37,372 bases of DNA from Tissierellia bacterium (GCA_012728725.1 JAAYEM010000067.1:1-37372); one strand, 5' to 3'; shown: positions 16,552 through 25,433, numbered from the stretch's first letter. Numbers and translations are program-made. The notes: generated by a model from the letters alone, not told the origin.

Positions 16552-16911
16552 TTATTGGCCTTTGCATCTCCTATGTCTATGTCCACCCCTACCACAGCTT
16601 ATGCAGGTTTCCCTATCCAGCTCACATAATATATAGTCTCCACCTTCTATCTTAAGGACCTTCCCATTTACTATGCTATCTGCTATTTTTTGCTTAGCTA
16701 CCGTATACATCCTTTGGACTGTGGAACGGGCTACCCCCATCCTATTAGCACATTCCTCCTGCTCTAGGCCTTCCAGATCTATAAGCCGTATAGTCTCATA
16801 TTCCTCTACTGATAGGATTATGGTTTCCCCACTATCTTTACCGTTTACTGGCCCAAAGGTCTTATAAATTGGCAATCCACATACCCTTCTTCTTTTCCTC
16901 GGCCTAGCCAT
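16552..16911 (-). CDS. UPF0251 (DUF134) DNA-binding-like protein
   Basis: The 119-residue protein matches the DUF134 family: MARPRKRRRVC start, IILSVEEYETIRLIDLEGLEQEECANRMGVARSTVQRMY forming a sigma-70 region-4-like helix-turn-helix when split at its turn, and a C-terminal Cys/His tail (CISCGRGGHRHRRC) that could bind metal. These proteins commonly sit beside DUF5320 and iron-sulfur or dinitrogenase-cofactor-like genes, as here with DUF5320. The start is the ATG at 16911, nine bases after AGGAG, rather than the TTG at 16920. TGGTATAAT at 16943-16935 on this strand is a likely extended -10. Confidence 0.85.
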   Translation of the reverse strand: MARPRKRRRVCGLPIYKTFGPVNGKDSGETIILSVEEYETIRLIDLEGLEQEECANRMGVARSTVQRMYTVAKQKIADSIVNGKVLKIEGGDYILCELDRETCISCGRGGHRHRRCKGQ

Positions 16912-16947
16912 TCCTTTCAACTCCTTTCCCCTATATTATACCATAAT

Positions 16948-16973
16948 AAAAGGATAGGTTTCCCTATCCTTTT
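16948..16973 (-). terminator. Terminator after the DUF5320 gene
   Basis: AAAAGGATAGG (16948-16958) pairs with CCTATCCTTTT (16963-16973). It directly follows the DUF5320 stop on the minus strand, ahead of the UPF0251 promoter. Confidence 0.75.
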
Positions 16974-16974
16974 A

Positions 16975-17247
16975 TTACTCCCCCAGATTTCCAAGTATCT
17001 CCTCTATTTCCTTCAATCTAGATTTTAAAAAATCCCTTTCTTCTTCTAATATTGCCTTCTTTTCTTCTTGGGTCAAGGGGTAAGGTCTGGTGGGGTAGGC
17101 TCCCATACCTCTGCCAAAGGCCCTAAATCCATAGCCGTAACCTAATCCCCTTCTCCTTCCGCCAAAAGCCCATGGCCTACAATATCCTCTCCCCCATCCA
17201 GTCATTGGACCTATTCCCATAGGACCTGTTCCATCAAATCTTGGCAT
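16975..17247 (-). CDS. DUF5320-family small Gly/Arg-rich protein
   Basis: The 90-residue protein opens MPRFDGTGPMGIGPMTGWGRGYC, the signature of DUF5320, and continues with a Gly/Tyr/Arg-rich middle. It ends in a coiled-coil helix (EEKKAILEEERDFLKSRLKE). Family members cluster with UPF0251 and with NifX/NifB-like cofactor proteins, which suggests a role in metal-cofactor handling, but no activity is established. It has its own promoter and terminator. GGAGGGAAT before the ATG is the ribosome site. Confidence 0.85.
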   Translation of the reverse strand: MPRFDGTGPMGIGPMTGWGRGYCRPWAFGGRRRGLGYGYGFRAFGRGMGAYPTRPYPLTQEEKKAILEEERDFLKSRLKEIEEILGNLGE

Positions 17248-17288
17248 CCTATTCCCTCCTTTGGTTTTGGGTATATGTTTTTAATTAT

Positions 17289-17316
17289 ATTATACATGGT
17301 CTTGGGTATAAGTCAA
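17289..17316 (-). promoter_or_regulatory. Sigma-A promoter of the DUF5320 gene
   Basis: On the minus strand TTGACT (17316-17311) and TATAAT (17294-17289) are separated by 16 bases, about 40 bases before the start codon. Confidence 0.6.
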
Positions 17317-17436
17317 TAACCTTTGGAAAATATTTTAAAATTTACTTATATTGCCTGTATTATGATGAAATTAAATAATTTTGATAGATAGATTTAGGTG
17401 ACAACTGTAATGGGGGAAAATTATGCCCAAAAAGAA

Positions 17437-17467
17437 AAGGCTATAAATCTATCATATTTATAGCCTT
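17437..17467 (-). terminator. Terminator of the ccdA-tlpA operon
   Basis: A perfect 12-bp stem (17437-17448 with 17456-17467) lies eight bases past the thioredoxin-like gene and is followed by TTTTCTTTTT on the minus strand. Confidence 0.8.
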
Positions 17468-17475
17468 AAATAGAA

Positions 17476-18102
17476 CTAGTCTCCCTGTCTAATGCCATCC
17501 AAAATTTGGCTGGCCTTATCATAGGTTAACATACCAGGAAATGCCCCTAGCAATATTCCATCTTTGTCAATGAAATATGTTCTAGGGAAAGAAGTTACTA
17601 AATAGGTTTTGGCCACCTCACCTTTTGTATCTAAAACTACTGGAAAATCATAACCACCTTTTTTGATATATTCCTCTACTTCTTCTTTGCTTTCCTGAAC
17701 ATCTACTGCCAATACTACCAGGTCCTCATTTTCCTCATGCAATTTTTGTAAATCGGGCATTTCAGCATCACAGTAGACACACCAGGTTGCCCAAAAGTTT
17801 AATAGTACAATCTTACCCCTAAAATCCTCTAATGATACCTCTTCTCCCTCTAAATTGGTAAGGGTAAAGTTTGGTGCTTCTTTGCCAACGGCCAAATCTG
17901 TTACTTTCCCCTCCACACTTTCTTCCGCCTCTTCTACCTCATTTCCTGACTTCTCAACTGTCTCTTCTTCAAAGCTTTCCGCCTCAATAATATTTTCCTC
18001 AGGTAGATCTTCTGCTAGTTTTTTATCCCTTTCCAGGTTGTAGTAGTATAATCCACCTACTAGCACTAATACAATAGCTATTATTAAAATCCTTCTAGTC
18101 AT
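17476..18102 (-). CDS. TlpA/ResA-family membrane-anchored thiol-disulfide oxidoreductase
   Basis: The 208-residue protein has an N-terminal membrane anchor (ILIIAIVLVLVGGLYYY), a Glu-rich linker and a thioredoxin-fold domain from about residue 70. The active site is WCVYC (C108, C111) within LLNFWATWCVYC, and the cis-proline segment is TSFPRTYFID. The enzyme faces outward and passes electrons from CcdA to exported cysteine proteins. The ccdA gene immediately upstream overlaps by four bases (ATGA) if the first ATG at 18120 is used. I prefer the ATG at 18102, nine bases after AGAGGA, but either is possible. Confidence 0.87.
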   Translation of the reverse strand: MTRRILIIAIVLVLVGGLYYYNLERDKKLAEDLPEENIIEAESFEEETVEKSGNEVEEAEESVEGKVTDLAVGKEAPNFTLTNLEGEEVSLEDFRGKIVLLNFWATWCVYCDAEMPDLQKLHEENEDLVVLAVDVQESKEEVEEYIKKGGYDFPVVLDTKGEVAKTYLVTSFPRTYFIDKDGILLGAFPGMLTYDKASQILDGIRQGD

Positions 18103-18116
18103 TTGATTCCATCCTC

Positions 18117-18809
18117 TCATAATAATAGTCTACTTATATTTATAACCTTATCAAAGAATACCAATAATCCAAATATTACCATTATAAGGCCGCCAATTTT
18201 AGGGATATATTCAATAAATCTTCCCGCCTTATCTAAGAATTTGCTGAATACATTAATAAATAAGGCAGTCAATATAAAGGGAATTGCCATACCGATAGAA
18301 TATACTAGCAATAGATATACCCCTTTTGAAACTGTAGCTGTTCCGCTTGCGTATATGAGTATAGAAGCTAATACTGGACCAAAACATGGGGTCCAGCCTG
18401 CTGCAAAGGCCATTCCCATTAAAATAGAACTAAACCAATTGGATATATCTTTAGGTTTTGCTACTCTCTTCTCCATGCTTAAAAATTTTAGCTTAATTAT
18501 ACCCATCATGTTTAAACCAAATATTATTATCAGTATGCCACTAACCTTAGAAAAGATATCCTTATTCCTTGCAAATAGTCTGCCTAAAAAGCTAGCCGAT
18601 GTGCCCATTATAATGAATATAATGGTAAAACCAATAACAAATCCCATGGTCCTAGTTAAGGCTAATAGTCTTCTCTTTTCCAACTCATCCTCTAGGGTAA
18701 CTCCAGCCATGTACATTATATAGACTGGAATCAAGGGCAGTATACATGGTGAAAAAAAGGATAAAAAACCTGCTCCAAAAGCGATAGGTAAGGATACATC
18801 TGCAGCCAT
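18117..18809 (-). CDS. ccdA: CcdA-type thiol-disulfide electron transporter (DsbD membrane domain)
   Basis: The 230-residue protein has six membrane segments with the two conserved cysteine sites FFSPCILPLIP and GWTPCFGPVLA, the electron-relay cysteines of the CcdA/DsbD family. It moves reducing power across the membrane to the TlpA/ResA-like protein encoded next. There are no cytochrome c genes in the window, so a general role in exported-protein reduction or spore-envelope redox is as likely as cytochrome maturation. AAGGGGGAAGATT before the ATG at 18809 decides the start over the frame that continues to 18857. Confidence 0.88.
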   Translation of the reverse strand: MAADVSLPIAFGAGFLSFFSPCILPLIPVYIMYMAGVTLEDELEKRRLLALTRTMGFVIGFTIIFIIMGTSASFLGRLFARNKDIFSKVSGILIIIFGLNMMGIIKLKFLSMEKRVAKPKDISNWFSSILMGMAFAAGWTPCFGPVLASILIYASGTATVSKGVYLLLVYSIGMAIPFILTALFINVFSKFLDKAGRFIEYIPKIGGLIMVIFGLLVFFDKVINISRLLL

Positions 18810-18930
18810 AATCTTCCCCCTTACTCCTATATTCTTAAGGATATATATACCCCCCATCCCTATATTTATAACTCCAATTTATTATTTTTTCTAATAATTT
18901 TATTAACTATATCCATTCCAATAGAAAATA

Positions 18931-18959
18931 TTAAAAGACAGTAGCAAACTGTCTTTTAA
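18931..18959 (-). terminator. Terminator of the methyltransferase gene
   Basis: A perfect 12-bp stem (18931-18942 with 18948-18959) with a 5-base loop overlaps the stop codon of the methyltransferase gene and has U-rich sequence after it. Confidence 0.75.
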
Positions 18960-19555
18960 TAAAACCTATATATTAAAAATTTTTCATAATTGTTATTAGA
19001 GTCTGATACCCATATTTTGTCTACAAGCCTAAAAGGGGTATTTTTTTTAAGAAATATTTTATATTCTGGCATTGGATAGTATAGGATAATATCCATTTGT
19101 CTCCTCTCTGTTTTTGTGGATTTCAAAATATTGTTAACAACCTTTTTGAATATTTTAACAGAAAAGGGATTGAAAAAATAGAATATATTATCCTCAGCTT
19201 TTATTTCATAGTGTTCTGCCAAGCCATATTCAATACTAATAGGTGCCTTTATATGTTTAGCCCTTTGCCTATAACTCATCTTATTATCAAGGGCCTCCTC
19301 ATAAGTTTTATCATGGACTTCAATTCCCGTTACCGGTATTTGGAAGCGATCATGTATGTAGAATAAAACCCGCCCTCTGCCACAGCCAAAATCCACAAGC
19401 CTGTCCCCTTTATTTATTTTATACGACTGAAAAAGCTTATCCAAGGCAGAATAAGGGGTAGACTCACAGCGATTATAATGGGAGGAACCATCCCTCCATT
19501 CCCTTATTCCTACAGTTTTTATAGAAAGCCTCCTATCATACTTCCTCTCAGCCAA
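18956..19555 (-). CDS. Class I SAM-dependent methyltransferase
   Basis: The 199-residue enzyme has motif I VDFGCGRGRVL at residues 54-64, the acidic end of strand 2 in VTGIEVHD, and an FYFFNPFSV segment at the motif IV position. The substrate is unknown; the N-terminal ESTPYSALDKL and FFNPFS features recur in a small uncharacterised family. It starts at TTG, six bases after AGGAGG. It stands alone between two terminators or promoters, so no partner is suggested. Confidence 0.8.
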   Translation of the reverse strand: MAERKYDRRLSIKTVGIREWRDGSSHYNRCESTPYSALDKLFQSYKINKGDRLVDFGCGRGRVLFYIHDRFQIPVTGIEVHDKTYEEALDNKMSYRQRAKHIKAPISIEYGLAEHYEIKAEDNIFYFFNPFSVKIFKKVVNNILKSTKTERRQMDIILYYPMPEYKIFLKKNTPFRLVDKIWVSDSNNNYEKFLIYRFY

Positions 19556-19791
19556 CCATATCCTCCTCTCAATAGTTTTCCTTATTTGAATAATTGTCTA
19601 AACTACAATTATTACTAGCTATACTAGTCCTACCTCCCCTTATTCTACTATAATAATCCATGCTTGTCCAAATCACGGGAATAAAACTAGGATATGATCT
19701 TTTTGAGGATATGGAAGAAGCATCTGCAATTTAATTACCAGTAATTTACCTTTAAAATATGATATTGATAATTCCATTCAGGGGAAAATTT

Positions 19792-20706
19792 TTACCATAT
19801 CTGAACTTGAAAGGCCTTCTTTAAATAATCCTCTAATCTGTTTGGCCCTGCCAATACTTCTCTCCCTACAAATAGGGTACCATCCTTTTTGGTTTTGGTA
19901 CACCATCTTATGAGCATAATTTGTCCCTGTGCGATTTCTATACCAGTTATACAGCTGGGATGTACACAGCTTCCTGAGTTGAAATATGGCGTTTCTCCTA
20001 CTTGAGGAAACATGGGCATATGGTTATGCCCAGCGATGATCATCTGATTTTCTTCCATGGACCATCTAGTAAGCTTCCTTGCAAAGGCATCCTTCAATTT
20101 ATGGTTCTTTGCAGTCCTTGTGGGGTTGTTTACCCCATATAGTTCAAAGGGCTTCCATATATATCTAACCAATAATCTGGTCAATCTCCATAAATCGCTA
20201 TTTCTAATCTCAATCTGATGGCCATGTATCAAAAATATCTTATCTCCTGTGTTCTTATATTCCAACACCAATCCTTCATGGATCTTTATATTGGGAAATA
20301 GGGGGATGTACTCATTTTTAATCTCATCAAAAAATTGATATAGATTTTCCCTTACAAATCCCTGATCCCTTTTTTCCATATCATGATTTCCGTAAATAAA
20401 ATAAAGCCTATTTTCTTTATAAAATTTTGATAATTTTATAAAAATCTCCCTATGTGCCTGGATTATATCTAGCATATTTCTAATTTCCCACAGCTCATCT
20501 CCATCGCCCACTTCTATATAGGTATAACCTCTGTCATAATAATAATCTAAAGCAGCCATATAGAGATTTTTATTCCTTGCAAAGTTATCGGACCATCCCC
20601 CATCCCCTCTATGACAATCGCTCATAATAATTATCTTTGAAGTATCATCAATTGGAATCACTTTAGATGATTGAAAAATCTTAGTCAAACGGTTTAAAAG
20701 TCTCAT
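19792..20706 (-). CDS. Calcineurin-like metallophosphoesterase
   Basis: The 304-residue protein carries the full two-metal phosphoesterase set: SDCHRGD, VGDGDELWE, YGNHDME, LIHGHQIE and AGHNHMP. Related enzymes include UDP-2,3-diacylglucosamine hydrolase (LpxH) and phosphodiesterases, but a Gram-positive cell has no lipid A, so the substrate is open. No signal peptide is seen, so it is cytosolic. GGGGTGAG five bases before the ATG is the ribosome site. The region upstream (20760-20830) can form two mutually exclusive hairpins. Confidence 0.85.
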   Translation of the reverse strand: MRLLNRLTKIFQSSKVIPIDDTSKIIIMSDCHRGDGGWSDNFARNKNLYMAALDYYYDRGYTYIEVGDGDELWEIRNMLDIIQAHREIFIKLSKFYKENRLYFIYGNHDMEKRDQGFVRENLYQFFDEIKNEYIPLFPNIKIHEGLVLEYKNTGDKIFLIHGHQIEIRNSDLWRLTRLLVRYIWKPFELYGVNNPTRTAKNHKLKDAFARKLTRWSMEENQMIIAGHNHMPMFPQVGETPYFNSGSCVHPSCITGIEIAQGQIMLIRWCTKTKKDGTLFVGREVLAGPNRLEDYLKKAFQVQIW

Positions 20707-20787
20707 AAGGGCTCACCCCAATAATACCATTTATTTCATAATATTATTGAGGTGACAAATAGGTGAAAAATAAGTTCGCACCAAAAT

Positions 20788-20829
20788 CCTTTAGTAGGCT
20801 AAAGGGACCCTTGCATTTTCATTCCCTTT
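20788..20829 (-). other. Two mutually exclusive hairpins in the leader of the phosphoesterase gene
   Basis: On the minus strand, AAAGGGA (20829-20823) can pair with TCCCTTT (20807-20801), while CTAAAGG or its complement at 20805-20799 pairs with 20794-20788. The arms share bases 20801-20805, so only one hairpin can form. A short AUUUU follows the second. This could be a leader switch or chance structure. Confidence 0.25.
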
Positions 20830-20877
20830 GTATGGTAAAGTCATGATGGTTAGTAAGTTGGGGCCTGCACCACAAAA

Positions 20878-20928
20878 AAGAGATAGAAACTAGCCTATTG
20901 CTTATGTCATAGACTAGATCTATCTCTT
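20878..20928 (-). terminator. Terminator of the arabinose ABC transporter operon
   Basis: AAGAGATAGA (20878-20887) pairs with TCTATCTCTT (20919-20928), with a further CTAG/CTAG helix inside. It follows the ATPase stop by 12 bases and runs into TTTTTTG on the minus strand. Confidence 0.75.
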
Positions 20929-20939
20929 GTTTTCAGATA

Positions 20940-22043
20940 TTAATGACAGATGGCTTTTTCTGTTTCCTTATCGAAGAAATGCATCTTGTTAATATCAAAG
21001 GCAATTTCAATTCGACTATCAGGGGTGACAATAGTGTCAGAAGGGGTTCTACATATAAGCTTTTCTCCATAGCAATCGAGGTAAACGTATATCTCACTTC
21101 CCATTAGTTCTGTAATCTCTACAAGGGCCTTTGTTTTATAGTCGCTCAATTCACCAGCCTCTGGAATCTTTATATTTTCAGGACGAATTCCTGCAACTAC
21201 CACCTTTCCAGCATAGGGTTTTAATTTATGAGCCTTTTCACCTGTTAAAGTGAATTGATAATTTCCACTGAAGTCAACAATGGTTTCTCCCCCTTCAACT
21301 TTAACTATTGCATCAAGGAAGTTCATCTGGGGAGCACCTATAAAGCCTGCAACAAATAAATTAGCAGGATAGTTATAAAGGTTTTGAGGGGTGTCAACCT
21401 GCTGCATAAATCCATCATTCATAACTACAATCCTATCTCCCATGGTCATGGCTTCTATTTGATCATGGGTTACATACACAAAGGTAGTCTCAAGCCTTTT
21501 ATGCAATTTAATAAGTTCCGATCTCATGGCAGTACGTAATTTGGCATCAAGGTTAGAAAGGGGTTCATCTAGCAGGAATACTTGGGGATTCCTAACCATG
21601 GCCCGTCCCAAAGCAACCCTTTGCCTTTGTCCTCCTGATAGGGCTTTTGGCTTTCTATCAAGAAGATGCTCAATATCTAATATTTTGGCAACCTCAGTAA
21701 CCCTTCTTTTTATTTCATCCTTGGGTACTTTTCTTAATTGTAGGCCAAAGGCCATATTCTTATAAACGGTCATGTGGGGGTATAAGGCGTAGTTTTGGAA
21801 AACCATTGCAATATCTCTATCCTTAGGATGAACATCGTTTACAAGTCGGTCTCCAATATAAAGCTCTCCCTGGGTTATCTCTTCTAGCCCAGCAATCATC
21901 CTGAGGGTTGTAGATTTACCACAGCCTGAAGGCCCCACAAGGATTACAAATTCTTTATCCTTTATTTCCAAATTTAAATCTGTAACAGCTTTTACATCAC
22001 CTGGATAAACTTTACTAACATTTTTAAATGTAATACTAGCCAT
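20940..22043 (-). CDS. MsmX/UgpC-type ATPase of a CUT1 sugar ABC importer
   Basis: The 367-residue ATPase has Walker [10 protein letters not shown] (residues 37-45), Q loop [13 protein letters not shown], signature [15 protein letters not shown], Walker [14 protein letters not shown] and H loop [15 protein letters not shown]-terminal MalK-type regulatory domain has the GIRPENIKI strand. It energises uptake by the two permeases encoded just upstream. Many Bacillota share one MsmX between several importers, so this one may also serve others. It is the last gene of the four-gene operon, 33 bases after the second permease. Confidence 0.93.
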   Translation of the reverse strand: MASITFKNVSKVYPGDVKAVTDLNLEIKDKEFVILVGPSGCGKSTTLRMIAGLEEITQGELYIGDRLVNDVHPKDRDIAMVFQNYALYPHMTVYKNMAFGLQLRKVPKDEIKRRVTEVAKILDIEHLLDRKPKALSGGQRQRVALGRAMVRNPQVFLLDEPLSNLDAKLRTAMRSELIKLHKRLETTFVYVTHDQIEAMTMGDRIVVMNDGFMQQVDTPQNLYNYPANLFVAGFIGAPQMNFLDAIVKVEGGETIVDFSGNYQFTLTGEKAHKLKPYAGKVVVAGIRPENIKIPEAGELSDYKTKALVEITELMGSEIYVYLDCYGEKLICRTPSDTIVTPDSRIEIAFDINKMHFFDKETEKAICH

Positions 22044-22076
22044 TGCAACCTCCCCTATACTATATCTTTAAATTTA

Positions 22077-22910
22077 TTATCCTTTCAAACCAGACATGAC
22101 AATGCCTCTAACTATATACTTTTGACAGAGTATATATATTACCAGTACCGGAATTAAAGCCAGCATAGATCCCGCCATTATAAGATCATACCTGGTAGAA
22201 AATGAATTCCTAAAGCTGGCCAGGCCTAATTGTACTGTAAACTTGGTATCCGTATTTAGATAAATTAGTGGATTCATAAAGTCGTTATATGAACCTTGGA
22301 ATAGAAAAACTCCCAATGTGGCAATTATAGGTTTGGATAGGGGTAGCATAATAGTTGCCCATATCCTAAGTTTACCACAGCCATCAATAACAGCTGCCTC
22401 CTCCAGATCTACTGGAATAGTCATAAAAAACTGTCTCAATAAGAATATAGAAAAGGCAGTCCCAAAGGCTGAAGGCAATATCAGCGGCGCATATGTATCA
22501 ACCAATTTGAGATTTGAAAAAAGCAAGAATCTTGGAATCATTGTAACCGCCGATGGTATCATCATAGATGAAATAAAGAGCATAAATAGAAATTTCCTAA
22601 AGGGGAATTCAATCCTTGCAAAAGCATAAGCTGCCAAGGAAGAAAATATTATATTAAATACAACTACTGGTATTGTCACCTTCATAGAATTTAAAAACAT
22701 CTCAAAGAATGTTATCCTACCAGCATTGAGAACTTGCCTATAGTTTTCCCATTTCCAAACAGAAGGAAAGAACTTAGGAGGATAAGCAAATAATTCCCTC
22801 TGGCTTTTGAATGAAGATACCAACATCCAAAAGAAAGGAAGAAGGACAATAGCTGTTGCAAAAGCCAGTATTATATAGGATATTATTATGGATCTTCTAG
22901 ACTGTTTCAT
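22077..22910 (-). CDS. CUT1 ABC permease, MalG/AraQ type
   Basis: The 277-residue permease has six membrane segments and the family EAA loop DLEEAAVIDGCGKLRIWATIMLPLSKP when read across its turn. An N-terminal IILAFATAIVLLPFFWMLVSSF helix and the late NDFMNPLIYL segment are typical of MalG-like partners. It pairs with the permease encoded 17 bases upstream. Placement beside the arabinose genes makes AraQ-like oligosaccharide import the best reading. AAGGAGGAGTGCAATT before the ATG sets the start. Confidence 0.9.
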   Translation of the reverse strand: MKQSRRSIIISYIILAFATAIVLLPFFWMLVSSFKSQRELFAYPPKFFPSVWKWENYRQVLNAGRITFFEMFLNSMKVTIPVVVFNIIFSSLAAYAFARIEFPFRKFLFMLFISSMMIPSAVTMIPRFLLFSNLKLVDTYAPLILPSAFGTAFSIFLLRQFFMTIPVDLEEAAVIDGCGKLRIWATIMLPLSKPIIATLGVFLFQGSYNDFMNPLIYLNTDTKFTVQLGLASFRNSFSTRYDLIMAGSMLALIPVLVIYILCQKYIVRGIVMSGLKG

Positions 22911-22927
22911 AATTGCACTCCTCCTTA

Positions 22928-23851
22928 TTAAATATCATACTGAACATTCTTGTTCAAGATCCTATCCTGAATTAGGGTAACTGTTAAAATAATTATAAAC
23001 ATAACCACTGCCATAGCACAGGCATATCCCATTTTACCATACTCAAAGGCATTGGCAAATAGATAGTAGGATACAGTGTGGGTAGAGTATCCTGGTCCAC
23101 CCTTAGTCATTATAAATACCTCTGTGAAAACTTGGAATGCATCTATTACACTGGTTAGAATGACAAAATACATGGATGGCATTATAAGAGGCAGTTTTAT
23201 ATTTATAAATTTCCTCCAGGGTGTAATTCCATCGATAGCAGCGGCTTCATACAAAGTTTCAGGAATTCCCTGTAAAGCAGAAAGCAAGATAAGCATATTG
23301 TATCCAGAATGCTTCCATATGGACATTAGTGCAATAGAAATAAGGGAAAACCTCTTGTCGGATAGCCAGCCAACGGGAGGAATTTTGAATAGGGATAAAA
23401 CATAGTTTAAAACACCAAATTCAGTATTATAAATCCAAACAAATAGCAGGGCACACACAACCATTGGCGTTATAACTGGAAGGTAAAACATTACTCTAAA
23501 AAAACCAATTCCCCTTAGGGGCATGTCCATAGCCAAAGCCACTATCAAAGAAACGGTTATGGAAGCAGGTACATATATTATAACCCATTTAGTAGTGTTC
23601 TTTAAGGATTCCAAAAATACAGGATCCTTAAATAGAGTTTTATAATTTTCTAAACCTATGAATTTGGGGGCACTTAAAATTCCCCAGTCAAAACCACTTA
23701 TTATAAAAGAAGCAACAACGGGATAAATTACAAAAACACATAGGCTTATAAGGGCTGGTGCAATAAATAGATATCCTGTTAATGCCTCTTTCCTCTTAAG
23801 GCTCATGCCTTTTGTCTTCTTCTGTGAAATGTCGGTAGTGGCGCTTTTCAT
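22928..23851 (-). CDS. CUT1 ABC permease, MalF/AraP type
   Basis: The 307-residue permease has six membrane segments: a YLFIAPALISLCVFVIYPV first helix and an EAA loop ETLYEAAAIDGITPWRKF, followed by IKLPLIMPS. FTEVFIMTKGGPGYSTHT is the signature of the MalF/AraP side. A GAGGAGG site precedes the ATG. It is separated from the binding-protein gene by a strong hairpin (23901-23939) that probably lowers its expression relative to the lipoprotein. Confidence 0.9.
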   Translation of the reverse strand: MKSATTDISQKKTKGMSLKRKEALTGYLFIAPALISLCVFVIYPVVASFIISGFDWGILSAPKFIGLENYKTLFKDPVFLESLKNTTKWVIIYVPASITVSLIVALAMDMPLRGIGFFRVMFYLPVITPMVVCALLFVWIYNTEFGVLNYVLSLFKIPPVGWLSDKRFSLISIALMSIWKHSGYNMLILLSALQGIPETLYEAAAIDGITPWRKFINIKLPLIMPSMYFVILTSVIDAFQVFTEVFIMTKGGPGYSTHTVSYYLFANAFEYGKMGYACAMAVVMFIIILTVTLIQDRILNKNVQYDI

Positions 23852-23900
23852 TCTAAACCTCCTCTATACTAGTTTAGACCATTAAATAAGCCATTATCAT

Positions 23901-23947
23901 GGCTATGGCAAAGATAACTGAAGTATCTTTGCCATAGCCTTCAGTTA
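23901..23947 (-). promoter_or_regulatory. Intercistronic mRNA hairpin between binding protein and permease genes
   Basis: GGCTATGGCAAAGATA (23901-23916) pairs perfectly with 23924-23939 (16 bp, 7-base loop) and no U-run follows on the minus strand. This suggests an mRNA-stabilising or partial-termination element. An alternative 9-bp helix joins 23915-23923 with 23939-23947, and the two cannot coexist. Confidence 0.6.
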
Positions 23948-23963
23948 TATTATTAATTTAAAA

Positions 23964-25316
23964 CTAATCGTTAAATAGGGTTTCGTTAGCCTTCTTATCT
24001 ATATTGCGGGCTGCTTCTTCGATAGTTTGAGAACCTTCAAATACAAGGGAAAGCTCTGCAGATATGATAGCATCGTACTCAGCCCATTTACCTGTAGCTA
24101 AAGCTTCAATTTGTTCCTTATCTCCAATGTATTTTGAAGTAGCTATAAAGGCTTCTGCTGGTTCTCCAAGTATATTCTTATTTGTTATTAAGTTTTCATA
24201 TAGAGGTACTGATAAACCACTTGCTAGAGTATAGCTTAATCCTGTTTCACTCATTAAGAATGATAGGAAGTTAGCTGCAATCTCTTTGTTTTCAGTATGG
24301 GCACTTATAGCCACATTAGCTGTAATGAAAGGACATACTCTTGTAGTTCCTTTAGGGAATTCTACAGCTGTCCATTCAAAATCACACTCTGCCAAGAAGC
24401 TTGGAACAACCCAACGGCCAGATGGGTACATGGCAACTTGTCCAATAATAAATAGACGGTCTTCACTTTCTCCAGTTGTTCCTGGAGCAGGAGCATAACC
24501 CTTTTCTACTAGGGTAGCTGGTACTGATAATCCCTTAATAGCATTTGGATCTGATATGTTGGATTTTCCATCCTTGAACCATTCTGCATCATAATTACCC
24601 ATAAAGTTTATCCAATCAGCACGATAGTTGTTTACAGCAGTACCATATTGAACTGTTCTGCCATTTTCCACTATAGTAAGCTTTTCTGCCAGCTCAATAT
24701 AGTCATCCATGGTCCAATCAGATGTAGGAATTGGTATTCCCGCTTCTTCGAATAGGTCTACGTTTATGTACATTACATAGGATGTGAAATCTTTAGGAAT
24801 AGCGTATTGTATACCATCTGCTTGTCCATATTCTAAAGCTCCATCAAACATACCTTCTGCAATAGCAGGATACTTTTCAAGAACATCAGTTAAATCAGCA
24901 ACAAGCCCTGCATCTGAAAATTCTTTTACACGAGCTTCATTTAGCCAGAATACATCTGGTAGTGTTCCTGATGCTGCTAGAGTTTGTAGCTTTGTATAAT
25001 AGTCTCCAGGAGTGTACATCTGTTCAACTTCAACACCTGGTACCAGTTCTTCATAGGCCTCAATTAAATCTGCATACATTTGGCGCTCATAATCATCGCC
25101 CCAGTGCATGAAGGTAATTTTCCCCTCAAGACCCTTTGATAGTTCATATCCATCCCATTTTAAATCAGCTGGTTTTTCACTAGCTTCCTCAGTTGATGTT
25201 TCCTCTTTAGTACTTTCACTAGGCTCTTGTGTGTCCTCAGATTTTGAACCGCCACAGCCGGATATTAGGGACAGCATTATAATAAGAACTAGAAAAATAC
25301 TGATAGCTCTTTTCAT
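23964..25316 (-). CDS. Sugar-binding lipoprotein of a CUT1 ABC importer (AraN-like)
   Basis: The 450-residue protein has a lipoprotein signal with lipobox ISGCG, then a Ser/Thr/Glu-rich linker. A family 1 solute-binding fold follows from about residue 55 (LEGKITFMHWGDDYERQMY, TLPDVFWLN, MYINVDLFEEAGIPIP, RLFIIGQVAMYPSGRW). It captures sugar outside the membrane for the two permeases. Divergence from the GH127-ara genes suggests arabinose-containing oligosaccharides. The frame is open to 25412, but AGGAGGG before the ATG at 25316 gives a regular signal peptide. Two imperfect palindromes lie in the 120 bases upstream, consistent with repressor control. Confidence 0.9.
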   Translation of the reverse strand: MKRAISIFLVLIIMLSLISGCGGSKSEDTQEPSESTKEETSTEEASEKPADLKWDGYELSKGLEGKITFMHWGDDYERQMYADLIEAYEELVPGVEVEQMYTPGDYYTKLQTLAASGTLPDVFWLNEARVKEFSDAGLVADLTDVLEKYPAIAEGMFDGALEYGQADGIQYAIPKDFTSYVMYINVDLFEEAGIPIPTSDWTMDDYIELAEKLTIVENGRTVQYGTAVNNYRADWINFMGNYDAEWFKDGKSNISDPNAIKGLSVPATLVEKGYAPAPGTTGESEDRLFIIGQVAMYPSGRWVVPSFLAECDFEWTAVEFPKGTTRVCPFITANVAISAHTENKEIAANFLSFLMSETGLSYTLASGLSVPLYENLITNKNILGEPAEAFIATSKYIGDKEQIEALATGKWAEYDAIISAELSLVFEGSQTIEEAARNIDKKANETLFND

Positions 25317-25350
25317 AAAAATTTCCCTCCTATTATTGTTTTTACAAAGG

Positions 25351-25385
25351 AATATTGAATACTTGACCCTTGAAGATACAATATT
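25351..25385. promoter_or_regulatory. Imperfect palindrome, candidate operator 1 of the transporter operon
   Basis: AATATTGAATACTTG and the reverse complement of GAAGATACAATATT match at 12 of 14 positions around a short centre. It lies 35-70 bases before the lipoprotein start. The half-site resembles that of the next palindrome (TTG-W-AT-A-CTT). Confidence 0.4.
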
Positions 25386-25403
25386 GAAACCAGCACTAGG
25401 AAT

Positions 25404-25433
25404 TTGTATCATTCAAGTTGTTCAAGTATACAA
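25404..25433. promoter_or_regulatory. TTGTAT/ATACAA palindrome, candidate operator 2 of the transporter operon
   Basis: TTGTATCATTCAAG on the plus strand faces TTGTATACTTGAAC on the minus strand. TTGTAY halves recall AraR-type operators; the assignment is inference. Confidence 0.4.

Noticed and set aside
19660-19734. A 24-codon plus-strand frame (MLVQITGIKLGYDLFEDMEEASAI) that looks like the end of a coding gene
   Set aside because: It has no ribosome site and no recognisable family and lies in an otherwise empty 236-base gap. It could be a gene remnant but cannot be supported.
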